Source of the DNA: Roseibium album | Lineage (GTDB): Bacteria > Pseudomonadota > Alphaproteobacteria > Rhizobiales > Stappiaceae | Reading direction: 5' to 3' | DNA: 64,000 nucleotides | Assembly (NCBI GenBank): GCA_001404055.1 | Contig: CXTY01000011.1 | Span: 62,001 to 126,000 of the forward strand | In this document: piece by piece, positions 7,925 to 17,619 of the stretch | How the letters are laid out: each line of letters begins with the position of its first letter | Numbering within the stretch: the first letter of the stretch is position 1 | The notes under the pieces: model-generated | What the model saw: only the letters and a program-made list of their open reading frames with translations | Told to the model about the DNA's origin: nothing | Database searches by the model: none | Translations under genes and position numbers: made by a program

Positions 7925-9247
7925 TTAGACCAGCATGCTCATCGGGTTTTCGATGTAGCCCTTGAAGGCGGCCAGAAGTTCGGCACCGAGCGCACCATCC
8001 ACACAGCGGTGGTCGGTTGACAGTGTTACGGACATGACGGTGGCAACCGCCAGTTCGCCGTCTTTGACCACAGCACGTTTTTCGCCGGCACCGACGGCCA
8101 GAATGGTCGCATGCGGCGGGTTCACAACAGCCGAGAAGTTCTTCACGCCCATCATGCCCATGTTGGAGACCGCGGTGGTGCCACCCTGATACTCATCAGG
8201 CTTCAACTTGCGTTCTTTCGCCCGCTTGCCGAGATCCTTCATCTGGTTGGAGATGACGGAAAGCGATTTTTCTTCCGCGCTGCGAATGATCGGCGTGATC
8301 AGACCGCCCGGAATGGAAACCGCCACACCAACATCGGCATGCTTGTGAATGACCATGTTGTCGTCGGTCCAGGAGACGTTCGCATCCGGCACATCACGCA
8401 AGGAAAGCGCGAGCGCCTTGATGGTCATGTCGTTCACCGACAATTTGTAGGCGGGCTTGCCGTCCTTGTCAGTTGCCGCAGACCCGTTGAGTTGCGCTCT
8501 AAGAGCAAGCAGTGCATCCAGCTCCACATCTACCGAAACGTAGAAATGCGGGATTGTCTGCTTGGACTCGGTCAAACGCTTGGCAATGGTCTTGCGCATG
8601 CCGTCGTGCGGAACAAGTTCGTAGCTGTCTTCGTCGAAGAGCTTGAGAACCTGGTCGGCAGACTGGCCGGTAGCAGGAGCGGCAGCAGCTTTCGGTGCTT
8701 CGGCTGCAGCCGGTGCCACTTTGGCAGTTCCCGCAGCCAAAGCCGCTTCAATGTCCCGCTTCACAATCCGGCCGTGAGGACCAGACCCTGAAAGCGCCTT
8801 CAGGTCCAAACCGTTCAATTGCGCAAGCCGACGCGCCAAAGGCGACGCGAAGATACGCGAACCGTCCGTTGCGACGGGCGCCGGACCGGCCGGTGTCGGA
8901 GCTGCTGGGGCAGCGGGTGCCGGTGCAGCAGTTGCCGCTGGCGCTTCTGCGGCAGCAGGTGCAGCGGGCGCTGCACTAGCAGAACCGATTGCGCTGGCGT
9001 CTTCGCCGTCTTCCAGAAGCACAGCGATCAGTTCATTGACTCTCACGCCTTCAGTGCCCGCAGCTACGACGATCTTTCCGACCGTACCTTCGTCAACCGC
9101 TTCCACTTCCATCGTGGCCTTGTCGGTTTCAATCTCGGCGATGACATCGCCCGCTGAAACCGCGTCGCCTTCATTTACCAGCCATTTGGCCAGGTTGCCC
9201 TCTTCCATCGTCGGAGAAAGGGCCGGCATGGTGATATTGATTGGCAT
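7925..9247 (-). CDS. pdhC: Pyruvate dehydrogenase E2, dihydrolipoyl acetyltransferase
   Basis: Transfers acetyl groups from lipoyl-lysine to CoA and forms the core of the PDH complex. 440 aa. Lipoyl domain 1-75 with lipoylated K43 in [12 protein letters not shown]. An Ala/Pro-rich swinging linker spans about 85-130. The E1/E3-binding domain is near 133-170 (FASPLARRLA, GPHGRIVKRDI). The catalytic acyltransferase domain ends with TDHRCVDGALG, which carries the catalytic His. It lies 16 bases after pdhB. One lipoyl domain is typical of alphaproteobacterial E2. Confidence 0.97.
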   Translation of the reverse strand: MPINITMPALSPTMEEGNLAKWLVNEGDAVSAGDVIAEIETDKATMEVEAVDEGTVGKIVVAAGTEGVRVNELIAVLLEDGEDASAIGSASAAPAAPAAAEAPAATAAPAPAAPAAPTPAGPAPVATDGSRIFASPLARRLAQLNGLDLKALSGSGPHGRIVKRDIEAALAAGTAKVAPAAAEAPKAAAAPATGQSADQVLKLFDEDSYELVPHDGMRKTIAKRLTESKQTIPHFYVSVDVELDALLALRAQLNGSAATDKDGKPAYKLSVNDMTIKALALSLRDVPDANVSWTDDNMVIHKHADVGVAVSIPGGLITPIIRSAEEKSLSVISNQMKDLGKRAKERKLKPDEYQGGTTAVSNMGMMGVKNFSAVVNPPHATILAVGAGEKRAVVKDGELAVATVMSVTLSTDHRCVDGALGAELLAAFKGYIENPMSMLV

Positions 9248-9263
9248 ATCTGCCTCCCTCGCC

Positions 9264-10649
9264 TCAGGCTGTGTAAGTTACGGCTTTGACCGCATCGATG
9301 ACTTCCGAAACATTCGGCAATGCAAGCTTTTCCAGGTTTGCCGCATATGGCATCGGCACGTCCTTGCCGGTTACACGCAGGATTGGCGCATCGAGATAAT
9401 CAAAGGCCTTTTCCTGAACCTGATAAGCGATTTCAGAAGATACCGAACACATCGGGAAGGCTTCTTCAACCGTTACAATCCGGCCTGTCTTGCGAACGGA
9501 GGCAAGAACCGTGTCAATGTCCAGCGGACGAATGGTTCGCAGGTTGATCACCTCAGCGGAGATGCCCATAGCTGCAAGCTCTTCAGCCGCTTTCAAGGCA
9601 TAGGTCATGCCCATGCTCCAGGACACCAGCGTCACATCAGTGCCACCGCGTTCAATTTTCGCTTTTCCGATTGGAAGAACGAAATCGTCCATGTCCGGAA
9701 TTTCGAAGGAATGTCCGTAAAGGATTTCGTTTTCCAGGAAGACAACCGGGTTTGGATCGCGGATGGCTGCTTTCAACAGGCCTTTCGCGTCAGCGGCCGA
9801 GTATGGCTGGACGACTTTCAAACCTGGAACGTTTGCATACCAGGATGCAAAGTCCTGTGAATGCTGTGCACCAACGCGCGCAGCGGCACCATTTGCGCCA
9901 CGGAAGACGATCGGAGCGCCCATCTGACCGCCAGACATGTAAAGCGTCTTGGCAGCTGAGTTGATGATCTGATCGAGAGCCTGCATCGCAAAGTTGAAGG
10001 TCATGAATTCAACGATTGGCTTCAAGCCAGCCATTGCAGCGCCCACACCCAGACCGGTAAACCCATGTTCTGTGATCGGCGTATCAATGACGCGCTTGGC
10101 ACTGAACTCAGCGAGCAACCCTTGCGTGATCTTGTAAGCGCCCTGATATTCGGCGACTTCCTCACCCATCACGAAAACATCTTCGTCACGGCGCATTTCT
10201 TCCGCCATCGCGTCACGAAGGGCTTCACGCACGGTGGAGGATTTCATCGGCGTACCGGCAGGAATTTCAAGGTCCTCAACGGGTTCAGCAGCAACCGGGG
10301 CAGCAGGAGCAACAGGTGCTGCTGGTGCGCTCGGTGCTTCAGCTGCAACTGGTGCAGCGGCGGCAGCCGGTGCAGAAGCAGCAGCATCTATTGCACCCGC
10401 GTCTTCATCTTCGCCAAGCAGAATAGCGATCTTTTCGTTGACCTTGACGTTGTCGGTACCTTCGGCAATCAGGATTTTGCCAATTGTGCCTTCATCGACC
10501 GCCTCTACTTCCATAGTGGCTTTGTCGGTCTCAATCTCGGCGATCACATCGCCTGCAGAAACGGTATCGCCTTCGGCTTTGAGCCACTTGGCGAGTTTAC
10601 CTTCTTCCATAGTCGGCGAGAGCGCCGGCATCAAAATGTCTATCGGCAT
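9264..10649 (-). CDS. pdhB: Pyruvate dehydrogenase E1 beta with fused N-terminal lipoyl domain
   Basis: Beta subunit of the thiamine-diphosphate-dependent E1 enzyme. 461 aa, longer than the roughly 330-aa beta subunits of many bacteria because residues 1-80 form a lipoyl domain (K43 in [11 protein letters not shown]) and 85-125 an Ala/Pro linker. The E1-beta part starts near [17 protein letters not shown], includes [16 protein letters not shown] and ends with [16 protein letters not shown]. The lipoyl domain is nearly identical to that of PdhC. This extra domain is known in several alphaproteobacteria. Located 14 bases after pdhA. Confidence 0.97.
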   Translation of the reverse strand: MPIDILMPALSPTMEEGKLAKWLKAEGDTVSAGDVIAEIETDKATMEVEAVDEGTIGKILIAEGTDNVKVNEKIAILLGEDEDAGAIDAAASAPAAAAAPVAAEAPSAPAAPVAPAAPVAAEPVEDLEIPAGTPMKSSTVREALRDAMAEEMRRDEDVFVMGEEVAEYQGAYKITQGLLAEFSAKRVIDTPITEHGFTGLGVGAAMAGLKPIVEFMTFNFAMQALDQIINSAAKTLYMSGGQMGAPIVFRGANGAAARVGAQHSQDFASWYANVPGLKVVQPYSAADAKGLLKAAIRDPNPVVFLENEILYGHSFEIPDMDDFVLPIGKAKIERGGTDVTLVSWSMGMTYALKAAEELAAMGISAEVINLRTIRPLDIDTVLASVRKTGRIVTVEEAFPMCSVSSEIAYQVQEKAFDYLDAPILRVTGKDVPMPYAANLEKLALPNVSEVIDAVKAVTYTA

Positions 10650-10663
10650 GTTAATCCCCGGCG

Positions 10664-11701
10664 TTAGAGCAAAATGTCGGTGTAAAGTTCGGACACATCC
10701 GGTTCCGGATCGGCCTGTGCAAATTCGGCTGCCTCGGCAACTCTCGCCCGCACTTTCTTGTCGATGGCCTTGAGATCTTCTTCAGAAGCCCAGCCATTGT
10801 CGAGAAGACGCTGACGCACCTGTTCGATCGGATCGTGTTCAGACCGCATTTTCTGAACTTCGTCCTTGGAACGGTATTTCGCCGGGTCAGACATGGAGTG
10901 GCCACGGTAGCGATAGGTGACCATTTCCAGAATGTACGGGCCTTTGCCATCACGGCACCATTTCAGCGCTTTCTCTGAAGCGGCCATCACGGCACGTACG
11001 TCCATTCCATCTACTTTTTCGCCTGGAATGCCGAAGGAGGCGCCACGTTGTGAAAGATCAGTCACAGCCGATGCACGGTCGATGGATGTACCCATGCCAT
11101 ATTTGTTGTTCTCGATCACATAGAGAACAGGCAACTTCCAGAGCTCGGCCATGTTGAAGCTTTCGTAGACCTGGCCCTGATTGGAAGCACCGTCCCCGAA
11201 AAACGCCATGGCGACGTTACCGTTTCCACGATACTGGTTGGCAAATGCGAGTCCGGTGCCGATTGGCACCTGAGCACCGACAATTCCGTGGCCACCATAA
11301 AAATGTTTCTCCTTGGAGAACATGTGCATGGAGCCGCCCTTGCCTTTCGACAGGCCACCGCGACGCCCGGTCAACTCAGCCATTACCCTTTTAGGGTCCA
11401 GGTCCATGGCTAGCATGTGGCCGTGGTCGCGATAGCTGGTGACCATCTGATCGCCATCTATTTTCGCCATCTGCAAACCAACCACGACGGCTTCCTGCCC
11501 AATATACAAATGGCAAAAACCACCGATGAGGCCCATGCCGTATAATTGCCCGGCTTTTTCCTCGAAACGACGGATAAGAAGCATTTCGCTATAAGCGTGA
11601 AGCTCCTGGTCCTTATCGAACTTGGCGATCACAGGTCCAGCCTTCTTGGCGGAGCTGCGTGTCCGGCTTGTACCGGAACTTGATTTTCTTGCTGCGGCCA
11701 T
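10664..11701 (-). CDS. pdhA: Pyruvate dehydrogenase E1 alpha
   Basis: Alpha subunit of the E1 enzyme that decarboxylates pyruvate with thiamine diphosphate. 345 aa from ATG 11701 ([10 protein letters not shown]); a further upstream in-frame start is unlikely. It has a basic, Ser/Lys-rich N-terminus typical of rhizobial PdhA. The ThDP/Mg motif [15 protein letters not shown] ends in IENN. The phosphorylation-loop-like [14 protein letters not shown] is present as in the eukaryotic homologs. First gene of the pdhA-pdhB-pdhC-lpd cluster, with about 170 bases of AT-rich promoter region upstream. Confidence 0.97.
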   Translation of the reverse strand: MAAARKSSSGTSRTRSSAKKAGPVIAKFDKDQELHAYSEMLLIRRFEEKAGQLYGMGLIGGFCHLYIGQEAVVVGLQMAKIDGDQMVTSYRDHGHMLAMDLDPKRVMAELTGRRGGLSKGKGGSMHMFSKEKHFYGGHGIVGAQVPIGTGLAFANQYRGNGNVAMAFFGDGASNQGQVYESFNMAELWKLPVLYVIENNKYGMGTSIDRASAVTDLSQRGASFGIPGEKVDGMDVRAVMAASEKALKWCRDGKGPYILEMVTYRYRGHSMSDPAKYRSKDEVQKMRSEHDPIEQVRQRLLDNGWASEEDLKAIDKKVRARVAEAAEFAQADPEPDVSELYTDILL

Positions 11702-11726
11702 AACCCTCTTCTCGGCGTGAGTTTCC

Positions 11727-11741
11727 CCTAAGACACTTAGG
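11727..11741. promoter_or_regulatory. Short palindrome upstream of pdhA, possible operator
   Basis: CCTAAG-ACA-CTTAGG is a perfect 6-bp inverted repeat 26 bases upstream of the pdhA start, in the leader of the pdh operon. Its size and position would suit a repressor operator, but no regulator can be named. Confidence 0.3.
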
Positions 11742-11874
11742 AGCAACTTATCCTGTCGCTCCTGTCAATCCAATCCATGCATGTAGGAGCTAAAAAACGC
11801 AATAAGATATTGCATTTGATCGACAATTTTACATTTAACAGGAATTAGGTTAAGTAACAAAAATAAACTAAAAT

Positions 11875-12261
11875 TCAGTTCACTTCGTAACGGTGCCCCG
11901 GGCGAAGCACCACAAGCTCGTTTGCATGCACCAGATTGAGGTTCAAACGCGCGCGCTCATCGAGCATGTCCGGGTCAAGGCTAGCCGGACGCAACTGGCT
12001 GACCCGCGATACCAGATCCTGACGCTCAGCCACCAGAATCGCAAGTTCCGATTCCAGATCCGAAACCTGTCGTTCGATCAGAGCGCGGCCAACCAGCCCC
12101 AATTCTCCACTCATGGCATGAAAACCAAAATACCCGAGCGCCGCAATAGCGATTGCGGGTGTGATCAAACGACGGAGAAAGGACTGCTTTCGCTGACGGG
12201 TAGCTGCTCTTGGCACTCTTAGGACCTTAACACTATACACTTGGTCTCTTGGTCGGATCAC
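11875..12261 (-). CDS. ftsB: FtsB/DivIC-type septum formation initiator
   Basis: Small bitopic division protein. A basic cytoplasmic N-terminus (TRQRKQSFLRR) is followed by one membrane helix (TPAIAIAALGYFGFHAM). A periplasmic coiled coil then carries heptads (LIERQVSDLESELAILVAERQDL), and the tail DPDMLDERARLNLNLVHANE matches the FtsB family. FtsB bridges FtsQ and FtsL in the divisome. The open frame starts with GTG at 12261; in-frame GTGs at 12240 and 12216 are alternatives, the last giving MPRAATRQRKQ with AAGG upstream. It precedes the pdh operon, an arrangement common in alphaproteobacteria. Confidence 0.85.
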   Translation of the reverse strand: MIRPRDQVYSVKVLRVPRAATRQRKQSFLRRLITPAIAIAALGYFGFHAMSGELGLVGRALIERQVSDLESELAILVAERQDLVSRVSQLRPASLDPDMLDERARLNLNLVHANELVVLRPGHRYEVN

Positions 12262-12341
12262 TATGCGGCTTTAGGTTTAATAGAGTCTTGAGACGGCCAA
12301 TCAAAAGCGCGCTAATATTGTGAACAACCGGAGCGCCGGAC

Positions 12342-12998
12342 ATGGATCAATTTGCGACAAAACGAAAAGAGATGGTTTTACAGCAGCTTGAGCGCCGCGG
12401 CATTCAAGATGCGCGGGTTCTGGCAGCCATGGCCAAGGTCCCTCGGCATTTGTTCGTAACCACCGATCAGGATTGGCAATCCTACAGCGACAGGCCGCTG
12501 CCCATCGGTCACCGGCAGACCATCTCTCAGCCCTATATCGTTGCCCTGATGTGCGAGGCTCTAAAGCTCACGGAGAAAAGTAAAACGCTGGAAATTGGAA
12601 CGGGCTCCGGATACGCCGCCGCGGTTATGGCCGAGTTGTCTGGTCATGTGACCAGCATCGAACGTATTCCCGAGCTTGCAGACCTTGCGCGCGAAAATTT
12701 GCGCATAGCCGGTTATCCGAGTATCGAGATACATTGCTCAGACGGAAGTCTCGGTTACCCGGAAAATGCCCCTTACGATGCAATTGCAGTTGCTTCAGGT
12801 GCGCCCGCAGCACCAGAGACGCTGAAGCAGCAACTAAGTATTGGTGGCCGCCTCATTGTTCCCGTCGGGACATCCAGAACCTATCAGGACCTACTCAAGA
12901 TCAGTCGCATCACGGAAACAGACTACAAGACGGAAAACCTGGGCGCAGTCGCATTTGTACCGCTTGTTGGGAAGGAGGGATGGCTGGAGGAAATTTAG
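12342..12998 (+). CDS. pcm: Protein-L-isoaspartate O-methyltransferase
   Basis: SAM-dependent repair enzyme methylating L-isoaspartyl residues in damaged proteins. 218 aa, usual length. Family marks: VPRHLFV near residue 36, the substrate motif RPLPIGHRQTISQPYIVA, SAM motif I LEIGTGSGYAAAVMAEL, then PYDAIAVASGAP and LSIGGRLIVPVG. Divergent from ftsB. Its stop lies 5 bases from the convergent GIY-YIG gene's stop. Confidence 0.95.
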   Translation: MDQFATKRKEMVLQQLERRGIQDARVLAAMAKVPRHLFVTTDQDWQSYSDRPLPIGHRQTISQPYIVALMCEALKLTEKSKTLEIGTGSGYAAAVMAELSGHVTSIERIPELADLARENLRIAGYPSIEIHCSDGSLGYPENAPYDAIAVASGAPAAPETLKQQLSIGGRLIVPVGTSRTYQDLLKISRITETDYKTENLGAVAFVPLVGKEGWLEEI

Positions 12999-13003
12999 GC
13001 TGC

Positions 13004-13309
13004 TTATGAGTCGCGTTTTCTTCTGCTGTGTGTCCTATTGTACCCAACATCAGGATCACTGGACTGGTACCTGCGAATTAGTTCGCTTTCTTTTTTCGTC
13101 ACAGCTTCCTTTTCCGATGCCTCAAACAGAATTTCCTTGCGAACACTGAAATCCTTCAACTGTTCCAAAGTGAAATCGGCTTCAACAATCGCATTGTTCC
13201 AAGATCCGAAGTAGCGCAATGAATGGCCTTCCCCGCCAATGTCCTTTCCGATGTATATCTTGCCGTTTGGAAAGGTCAGTTTGTATACGACGTAACCAAG
13301 CTTTGGCAT
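13004..13309 (-). CDS. Stand-alone GIY-YIG nuclease domain protein
   Basis: 101 aa covering one GIY-YIG domain. GYVVYKLT supplies Y6 and KIYIGKD supplies Y19. R32 in SLRYFGSW is the likely catalytic arginine, E74 or E76 (KESELIRRY) the metal-binding glutamate and N91 (VGYN) the terminal asparagine. The spacing matches the I-TevI-type order Y, Y, R, E, N, so the domain looks catalytically intact. No DNA-binding domain is attached. It follows a small gene by 17 bases and mfd on the same strand. Cellular role unknown: repair nuclease, homing-derived domesticate and small toxin-like nuclease are all possible. Confidence 0.75.
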   Translation of the reverse strand: MPKLGYVVYKLTFPNGKIYIGKDIGGEGHSLRYFGSWNNAIVEADFTLEQLKDFSVRKEILFEASEKEAVTKKESELIRRYQSSDPDVGYNRTHSRRKRDS

Positions 13310-13326
13310 CGGTCCGGCTCCAGCTC

Positions 13327-13545
13327 CTACTGAGACACGCTTGAAGTTTTGAAATGAACTTCAAAAGGGCTTTGAAACGCCTCTTTCAGCATTGCCCGAA
13401 AACCGTTGCGCTCAGGCATGTCAGCAAACTCCTCGCGGTTTATTGCATGACTCATTTTAATAGCGTGATCAATCGCGGAATTTTCAGCCGCATCGGCTAT
13501 TTCTTCGGTCACCTTAAACTTCGCATTCGCCACGGTTCCAGCCAC
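13327..13545 (-). CDS. Small hypothetical protein between mfd and the GIY-YIG gene
   Basis: 72 aa. GTG 13545 is chosen because GAGGAG lies five bases upstream; a GTG at 13551 abuts the same Shine-Dalgarno and cannot use it. Predicted mostly helical and charged (KFKVTEEIADAAENSAID, MPERNGFRAMLKEAF). I do not recognise the family. Tight spacing to mfd (19 bases) and to the GIY-YIG gene (17 bases) suggests one transcript and a possible partner of the nuclease, but no antitoxin motif is evident. Confidence 0.6.
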   Translation of the reverse strand: MAGTVANAKFKVTEEIADAAENSAIDHAIKMSHAINREEFADMPERNGFRAMLKEAFQSPFEVHFKTSSVSQ

Positions 13546-13564
13546 TATCACTCCTCACGAAAAC

Positions 13565-16500
13565 CTAAGCCGCCGCCAGTCTCGCAAGCTTTGTCAGAAC
13601 CGTCGCCGTCCCTTTGAGCCGCGTATCGGTCTTTTCCCAGTCACGTGTCAGGACAACGCGCTGGTCAGGCCGGATCTTGGCCAGGACGCCCTGCTCTGCA
13701 ATGTAGGACACCAAGCCTCCTGGATTGGCGAATTCGCTGTTGCGGAAGCTGACGACAATGCCTTTTGGTCCGGCGTCGACTTTCTCGACATTTGCCTTGC
13801 GGCAAAGCCCCTTGATGTAGACGATCTTGAGAAGATGCTCGACTTCCTCCGGCAGTGGACCAAACCGGTCAATCAGCTCGGCGCCGAAACTATCGATCTC
13901 TTCAATTTCAGTCACATCACCCAGGCGGCGGTAGAGCTGCAGGCGAAGCTGAAGATCGGCAACATAACCATCCGGAATCAGAACAGGCGTCCCGATATTG
14001 ATCTGTGGTGACCATTTCTCTTCGCCGAGGTCCGCGCCGCCATTCTTTAGCTGGGCAACAGCTTCTTCCAGCATTTGCTGGTAAAGCTCAAAGCCCACCT
14101 CCTTGACGTGACCCGACTGCTCTTCGCCGAGCAGGTTCCCTGCCCCGCGAATATCCAGATCATGACTGGCCAACTGAAAACCAGCACCAAGGGTCTCAAG
14201 AGACTGAAGCACTTTCAAACGGCGCTCGGCTGTTGTCGTCAATACCTTGTTGGCCGGAACGGTAAAGAGCGCATAAGCACGGTTCTTTGAACGGCCAACC
14301 CGGCCGCGCAACTGATAGAGTTGCGCCAGGCCAAACATGTCAGCCCGGTGAACGATCAACGTATTTGCCGTTGGAATATCGAGACCGGATTCCACGATAG
14401 TCGTCGACAGAAGCACGTTGTATTTGCCTTCGTAAAAGGCGTTCATCACGTCTTCCAGTTCACTCGGTGGCATTTGCCCGTGAGCGACGGCAACTTTCAA
14501 TTCCGGAACGCTTTCTGCCAGAAATTCCCTGCGCTCGGCCAAATCGGCCAGACGAGGGCAGACATAGAAACTCTGCCCACCACGATAATGTTCGCGCAGC
14601 AACGCCTCGCGCACGACAAGCGGATCAAACGGCGACACGAACGTGCGCACTGCCAACCGGTCCACAGGCGGTGTTGCGATCAACGATAGTTCCCGCACGC
14701 CGGTAAGAGCCAGCTGCAGCGTTCTGGGAATTGGCGTGGCTGACAGCGTCATCACATGGACGTCGGATTTCAGCTCCTTGAGCCGCTCCTTGTGCTTCAC
14801 GCCGAAATGCTGTTCTTCATCGATGATCAGGAGACCAAGGTCCCGGAACTGAATTGATTTGCCGAGCAAGGCATGTGTACCAACGACTATGTCAATAGAC
14901 CCGTCTGCTATGCCCTTTTTCGTTTGCGTCAGTTGGCGGGTCGGCACGAGCCTCGACGCATGCGCGACATTGATCGGCAACCCGTGAAAACGTTCAGTGA
15001 ATGTCTTGTAGTGCTGACGCGCGAGCAGCGTTGTCGGGACAACGACAGCCACCTGGCGGCCTGACATGGCCGCGACAAAAGAGGCTCTGAGCGCAACTTC
15101 CGTTTTGCCAAATCCAACATCACCGCAAATCAACCGGTCCATCGGTCTTCCCGAGGTAAGATCATCAAAGACCGAGTCGATGGCAGTCAGCTGATCTTCG
15201 GTTTCCTCGTATGGGAAGCGCGAGGCAAATTCGTCATAGACACCTTCCGGCGTGTCCACGACAGGCGCGGTCTTGAGCGCACGTTCTGCAGCGGTCTTGA
15301 TAAGACCGTCTGCGATTTCCAAAATACGTTTTTTAAGTTTCGACTTCCGCGCCTGCCAGGCACCGCCGCCGAGCTTGTCCAGCTGCGCTTCCTGATCCTC
15401 TGAACCATAACGTGACAGGAGCTCAATGTTCTCAACGGGCAGGTAAAGCTTGTCACCACCCGCATATTGCAGCTCCAGGCAATCATGCGGAGCACCCACC
15501 GCCTCAATGGTCTTCAGTCCGAGGAACCGGCCAATTCCGTGCTCAAAATGGACGACAAGATCGCCTTCCGAGAGACCGGTCGCCTCGGTGATAATATTGG
15601 CGCCCTTGGCCTTGCGCCTTGATTTGCGGACCAGACGGTCACCGAGAATGTCCTGTTCGCCGATAAAGGCGATGTTCTTGAGCTCAAAGCCATGTTCGAT
15701 GCCGAGAACACAGAGCGCCGAAGTTTTCGCAGAAAGCGCTTCAACACCCTTAAGCGTGTCGACTTCCTGAACAGACCCCAGCCCATGATCGCCAAGAATT
15801 TGTCCCAACCGGTCGCGTGATCCATCCGACCAGCAGGCAATCACCGTGCGCTTGCCTGCTTTCTGCAAGTCACGCACATGGCTCGTCAGTGCATCGAAGA
15901 TATTGACGTCGCCTGCTGTTCGCTCCGCGGCGAAACTTCTGCCCTGGCGCCCGCTTAGCTCGATCACCGTCTTTCCGGTTCCAGGCGGTGGCGTAAAAGG
16001 ATCGAGTGAGGCACATGCGGTATCCGCTATTGCGGCAGTCCATTCGTTTTCCGAAAAATACAAGCTATCAGGCTCAATCGGCATATAGGGAACGGTGCCG
16101 GCGCTCGTTCCAAGTTCACGTGCGTCCTGCCGGGCCTTGTAGTGCTCGGCAATCTGGTCAACCCGTTCGTGCACAGCATCGGCCGCGTTGGTATCGAGAA
16201 CGATTGGCGTATCGCCGATATAGTCAAACAGATTTTCCAGCCGCTCGTGGAACATCGGAAGCCAATGTTCCATGCCTGCATAACGACGTCCGTCACTGAT
16301 CGACTGATAGAGTACGTCTTCCCGGCTGGCCGCTCCAAAGTTAGCCAGATAGGAACGGCGGAAACGCGATATGGCCTCTTCCGATAGAACCACTTCGCTC
16401 ATAGGAACCAGATCCAGGCGTTTCAACTGTTTGGACGTTCGTTGCGTCTCTGCATTGAAGGATCGGATTGATTCCAGCGTATCTCCGAAGAAATCCAGAC

Positions 16501-17050
16501 GCACAGGCTCTTCGGACCCCGGCGCATAAAGATCGACAATACCGCCACGAACCGCATATTCCCCGGTTTCCCTGACGGTTGGCGTGCGGGAAAACCCATT
16601 CATCTCCAACCAGTTGGAGATTGATGTCATATCAATCTGGTTACCAGGTGCCATGGAGAACGTCTGATCAGCCATGAACGACCGCTCGGGGACTCGTTGA
16701 ATTGCCGCGTTCAATGTCGTCAGGAGAATCGTTTTCTTGCCGTCTGGAATGCCACGGGCAAGCTGACCGAGCGCTAGAAGACGCCGCGCACTGATTGCCG
16801 AGTTCGGAGAAACCCGGTCATACGGCAGACAGTCCCATGCTGGCAATTGCAGGATTTCAACATCCGGATTGAAGAAACCGAGTGCTTCGCTGACCATCGC
16901 CATGCGCGTCGCGTCACGCGCCACAAAGACAAGCGAAAGGCCCTTCGCATCACTTTCATCAAGCAATCTGGCAAGCGCATAGCTTTCGGCACCATCCGGC
17001 ACACCGGCCAGTGTTACGTTGGCCCGGTTATTAAGTAGGCTGTCGAACAC
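13565..17050 (-). CDS. mfd: Transcription-repair coupling factor
   Basis: Mfd removes stalled RNA polymerase and recruits UvrA to lesions. 1161 aa, full length. It has an N-terminal UvrB-homology module, then the CarD-like RNA-polymerase-interaction domain (HFEHGIGRFLGLKTIEA through YLPVENIELLSRYG). The RecG-type superfamily 2 motor follows: Walker A GDVGFGKTEVALRA, DEEQHFGV (DEEQ box), SATPIPRTL, QLRGRVGRS, and the TRG motif region near the C-terminus. Upstream of it on the same strand lies sdhE; downstream two small genes including a GIY-YIG nuclease. Confidence 0.97.
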   Translation of the reverse strand: MFDSLLNNRANVTLAGVPDGAESYALARLLDESDAKGLSLVFVARDATRMAMVSEALGFFNPDVEILQLPAWDCLPYDRVSPNSAISARRLLALGQLARGIPDGKKTILLTTLNAAIQRVPERSFMADQTFSMAPGNQIDMTSISNWLEMNGFSRTPTVRETGEYAVRGGIVDLYAPGSEEPVRLDFFGDTLESIRSFNAETQRTSKQLKRLDLVPMSEVVLSEEAISRFRRSYLANFGAASREDVLYQSISDGRRYAGMEHWLPMFHERLENLFDYIGDTPIVLDTNAADAVHERVDQIAEHYKARQDARELGTSAGTVPYMPIEPDSLYFSENEWTAAIADTACASLDPFTPPPGTGKTVIELSGRQGRSFAAERTAGDVNIFDALTSHVRDLQKAGKRTVIACWSDGSRDRLGQILGDHGLGSVQEVDTLKGVEALSAKTSALCVLGIEHGFELKNIAFIGEQDILGDRLVRKSRRKAKGANIITEATGLSEGDLVVHFEHGIGRFLGLKTIEAVGAPHDCLELQYAGGDKLYLPVENIELLSRYGSEDQEAQLDKLGGGAWQARKSKLKKRILEIADGLIKTAAERALKTAPVVDTPEGVYDEFASRFPYEETEDQLTAIDSVFDDLTSGRPMDRLICGDVGFGKTEVALRASFVAAMSGRQVAVVVPTTLLARQHYKTFTERFHGLPINVAHASRLVPTRQLTQTKKGIADGSIDIVVGTHALLGKSIQFRDLGLLIIDEEQHFGVKHKERLKELKSDVHVMTLSATPIPRTLQLALTGVRELSLIATPPVDRLAVRTFVSPFDPLVVREALLREHYRGGQSFYVCPRLADLAERREFLAESVPELKVAVAHGQMPPSELEDVMNAFYEGKYNVLLSTTIVESGLDIPTANTLIVHRADMFGLAQLYQLRGRVGRSKNRAYALFTVPANKVLTTTAERRLKVLQSLETLGAGFQLASHDLDIRGAGNLLGEEQSGHVKEVGFELYQQMLEEAVAQLKNGGADLGEEKWSPQINIGTPVLIPDGYVADLQLRLQLYRRLGDVTEIEEIDSFGAELIDRFGPLPEEVEHLLKIVYIKGLCRKANVEKVDAGPKGIVVSFRNSEFANPGGLVSYIAEQGVLAKIRPDQRVVLTRDWEKTDTRLKGTATVLTKLARLAAA

Positions 17051-17069
17051 AGCAACGTCCTTGTAATTT

Positions 17070-17387
17070 TTAACTTACGAACCCGGCCGGGCCGGTTGCT
17101 TCGTGGTAGGCGATAATCCGACGGTAGAGCGGACCATCCCATTCTTCAGGCAGTGGTTTGCGTCCTGTCATCCAGGCGTAAAGATCCTGATCATTCGCTG
17201 TGAGTAGATGCTCAAGTTCCTGGAGCTCATCTTCCGTCAGCTTGTCGATCTCTTTGTTGGCAAAGCCACCCAGCAATAGGTCCATTTCCTTCATGCCGCG
17301 ATGCCAGCATCGAAATAGAATTTTCTTGAGCCGAGGATCCCGTGTGTCTTGTGTATTGTCGTTGTGAGCACCGGAAACTTCGGACAT
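17070..17387 (-). CDS. sdhE: SdhE, succinate dehydrogenase flavinylation factor
   Basis: 105 aa from ATG 17387 (MSEVSGAHNDN); longer frames upstream lack family homology. The core PRLKKILFRCWHRGMKEMD contains the RGxxExD motif required for covalent FAD attachment to SdhA, followed by GGFANKEIDKL and DLYAWMTGRKPLPEEWDG. Located between recG (divergent) and mfd, a common alphaproteobacterial neighbourhood. Confidence 0.9.
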   Translation of the reverse strand: MSEVSGAHNDNTQDTRDPRLKKILFRCWHRGMKEMDLLLGGFANKEIDKLTEDELQELEHLLTANDQDLYAWMTGRKPLPEEWDGPLYRRIIAYHEATGPAGFVS

Positions 17388-17619
17388 GAAAGACCTATCT
17401 ACGTACAGTGGATCGGCAAGGTTCGAGAGACAAGGCGCCTCTGGACAGGTATGCCGGAGCAGGTGAAATCGTGACGGATATATAGCCTCCGACACCTGGC
17501 TTGTCAGCGCTTTAGTTCACAGAATGTTCTATTTGTTGCGAAACAGGCTTTCTTCGTGGCAGAACAACTGTCCCAGACATTGATTGAACCAATTTTAGCC
17601 GAAGGTCACCAAGTCAACG

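Noticed and set aside
8111..8791. 226-codon plus-strand frame opposite pdhC
   Set aside because: Antisense of the E2 catalytic domain and linker; product has no family pattern.
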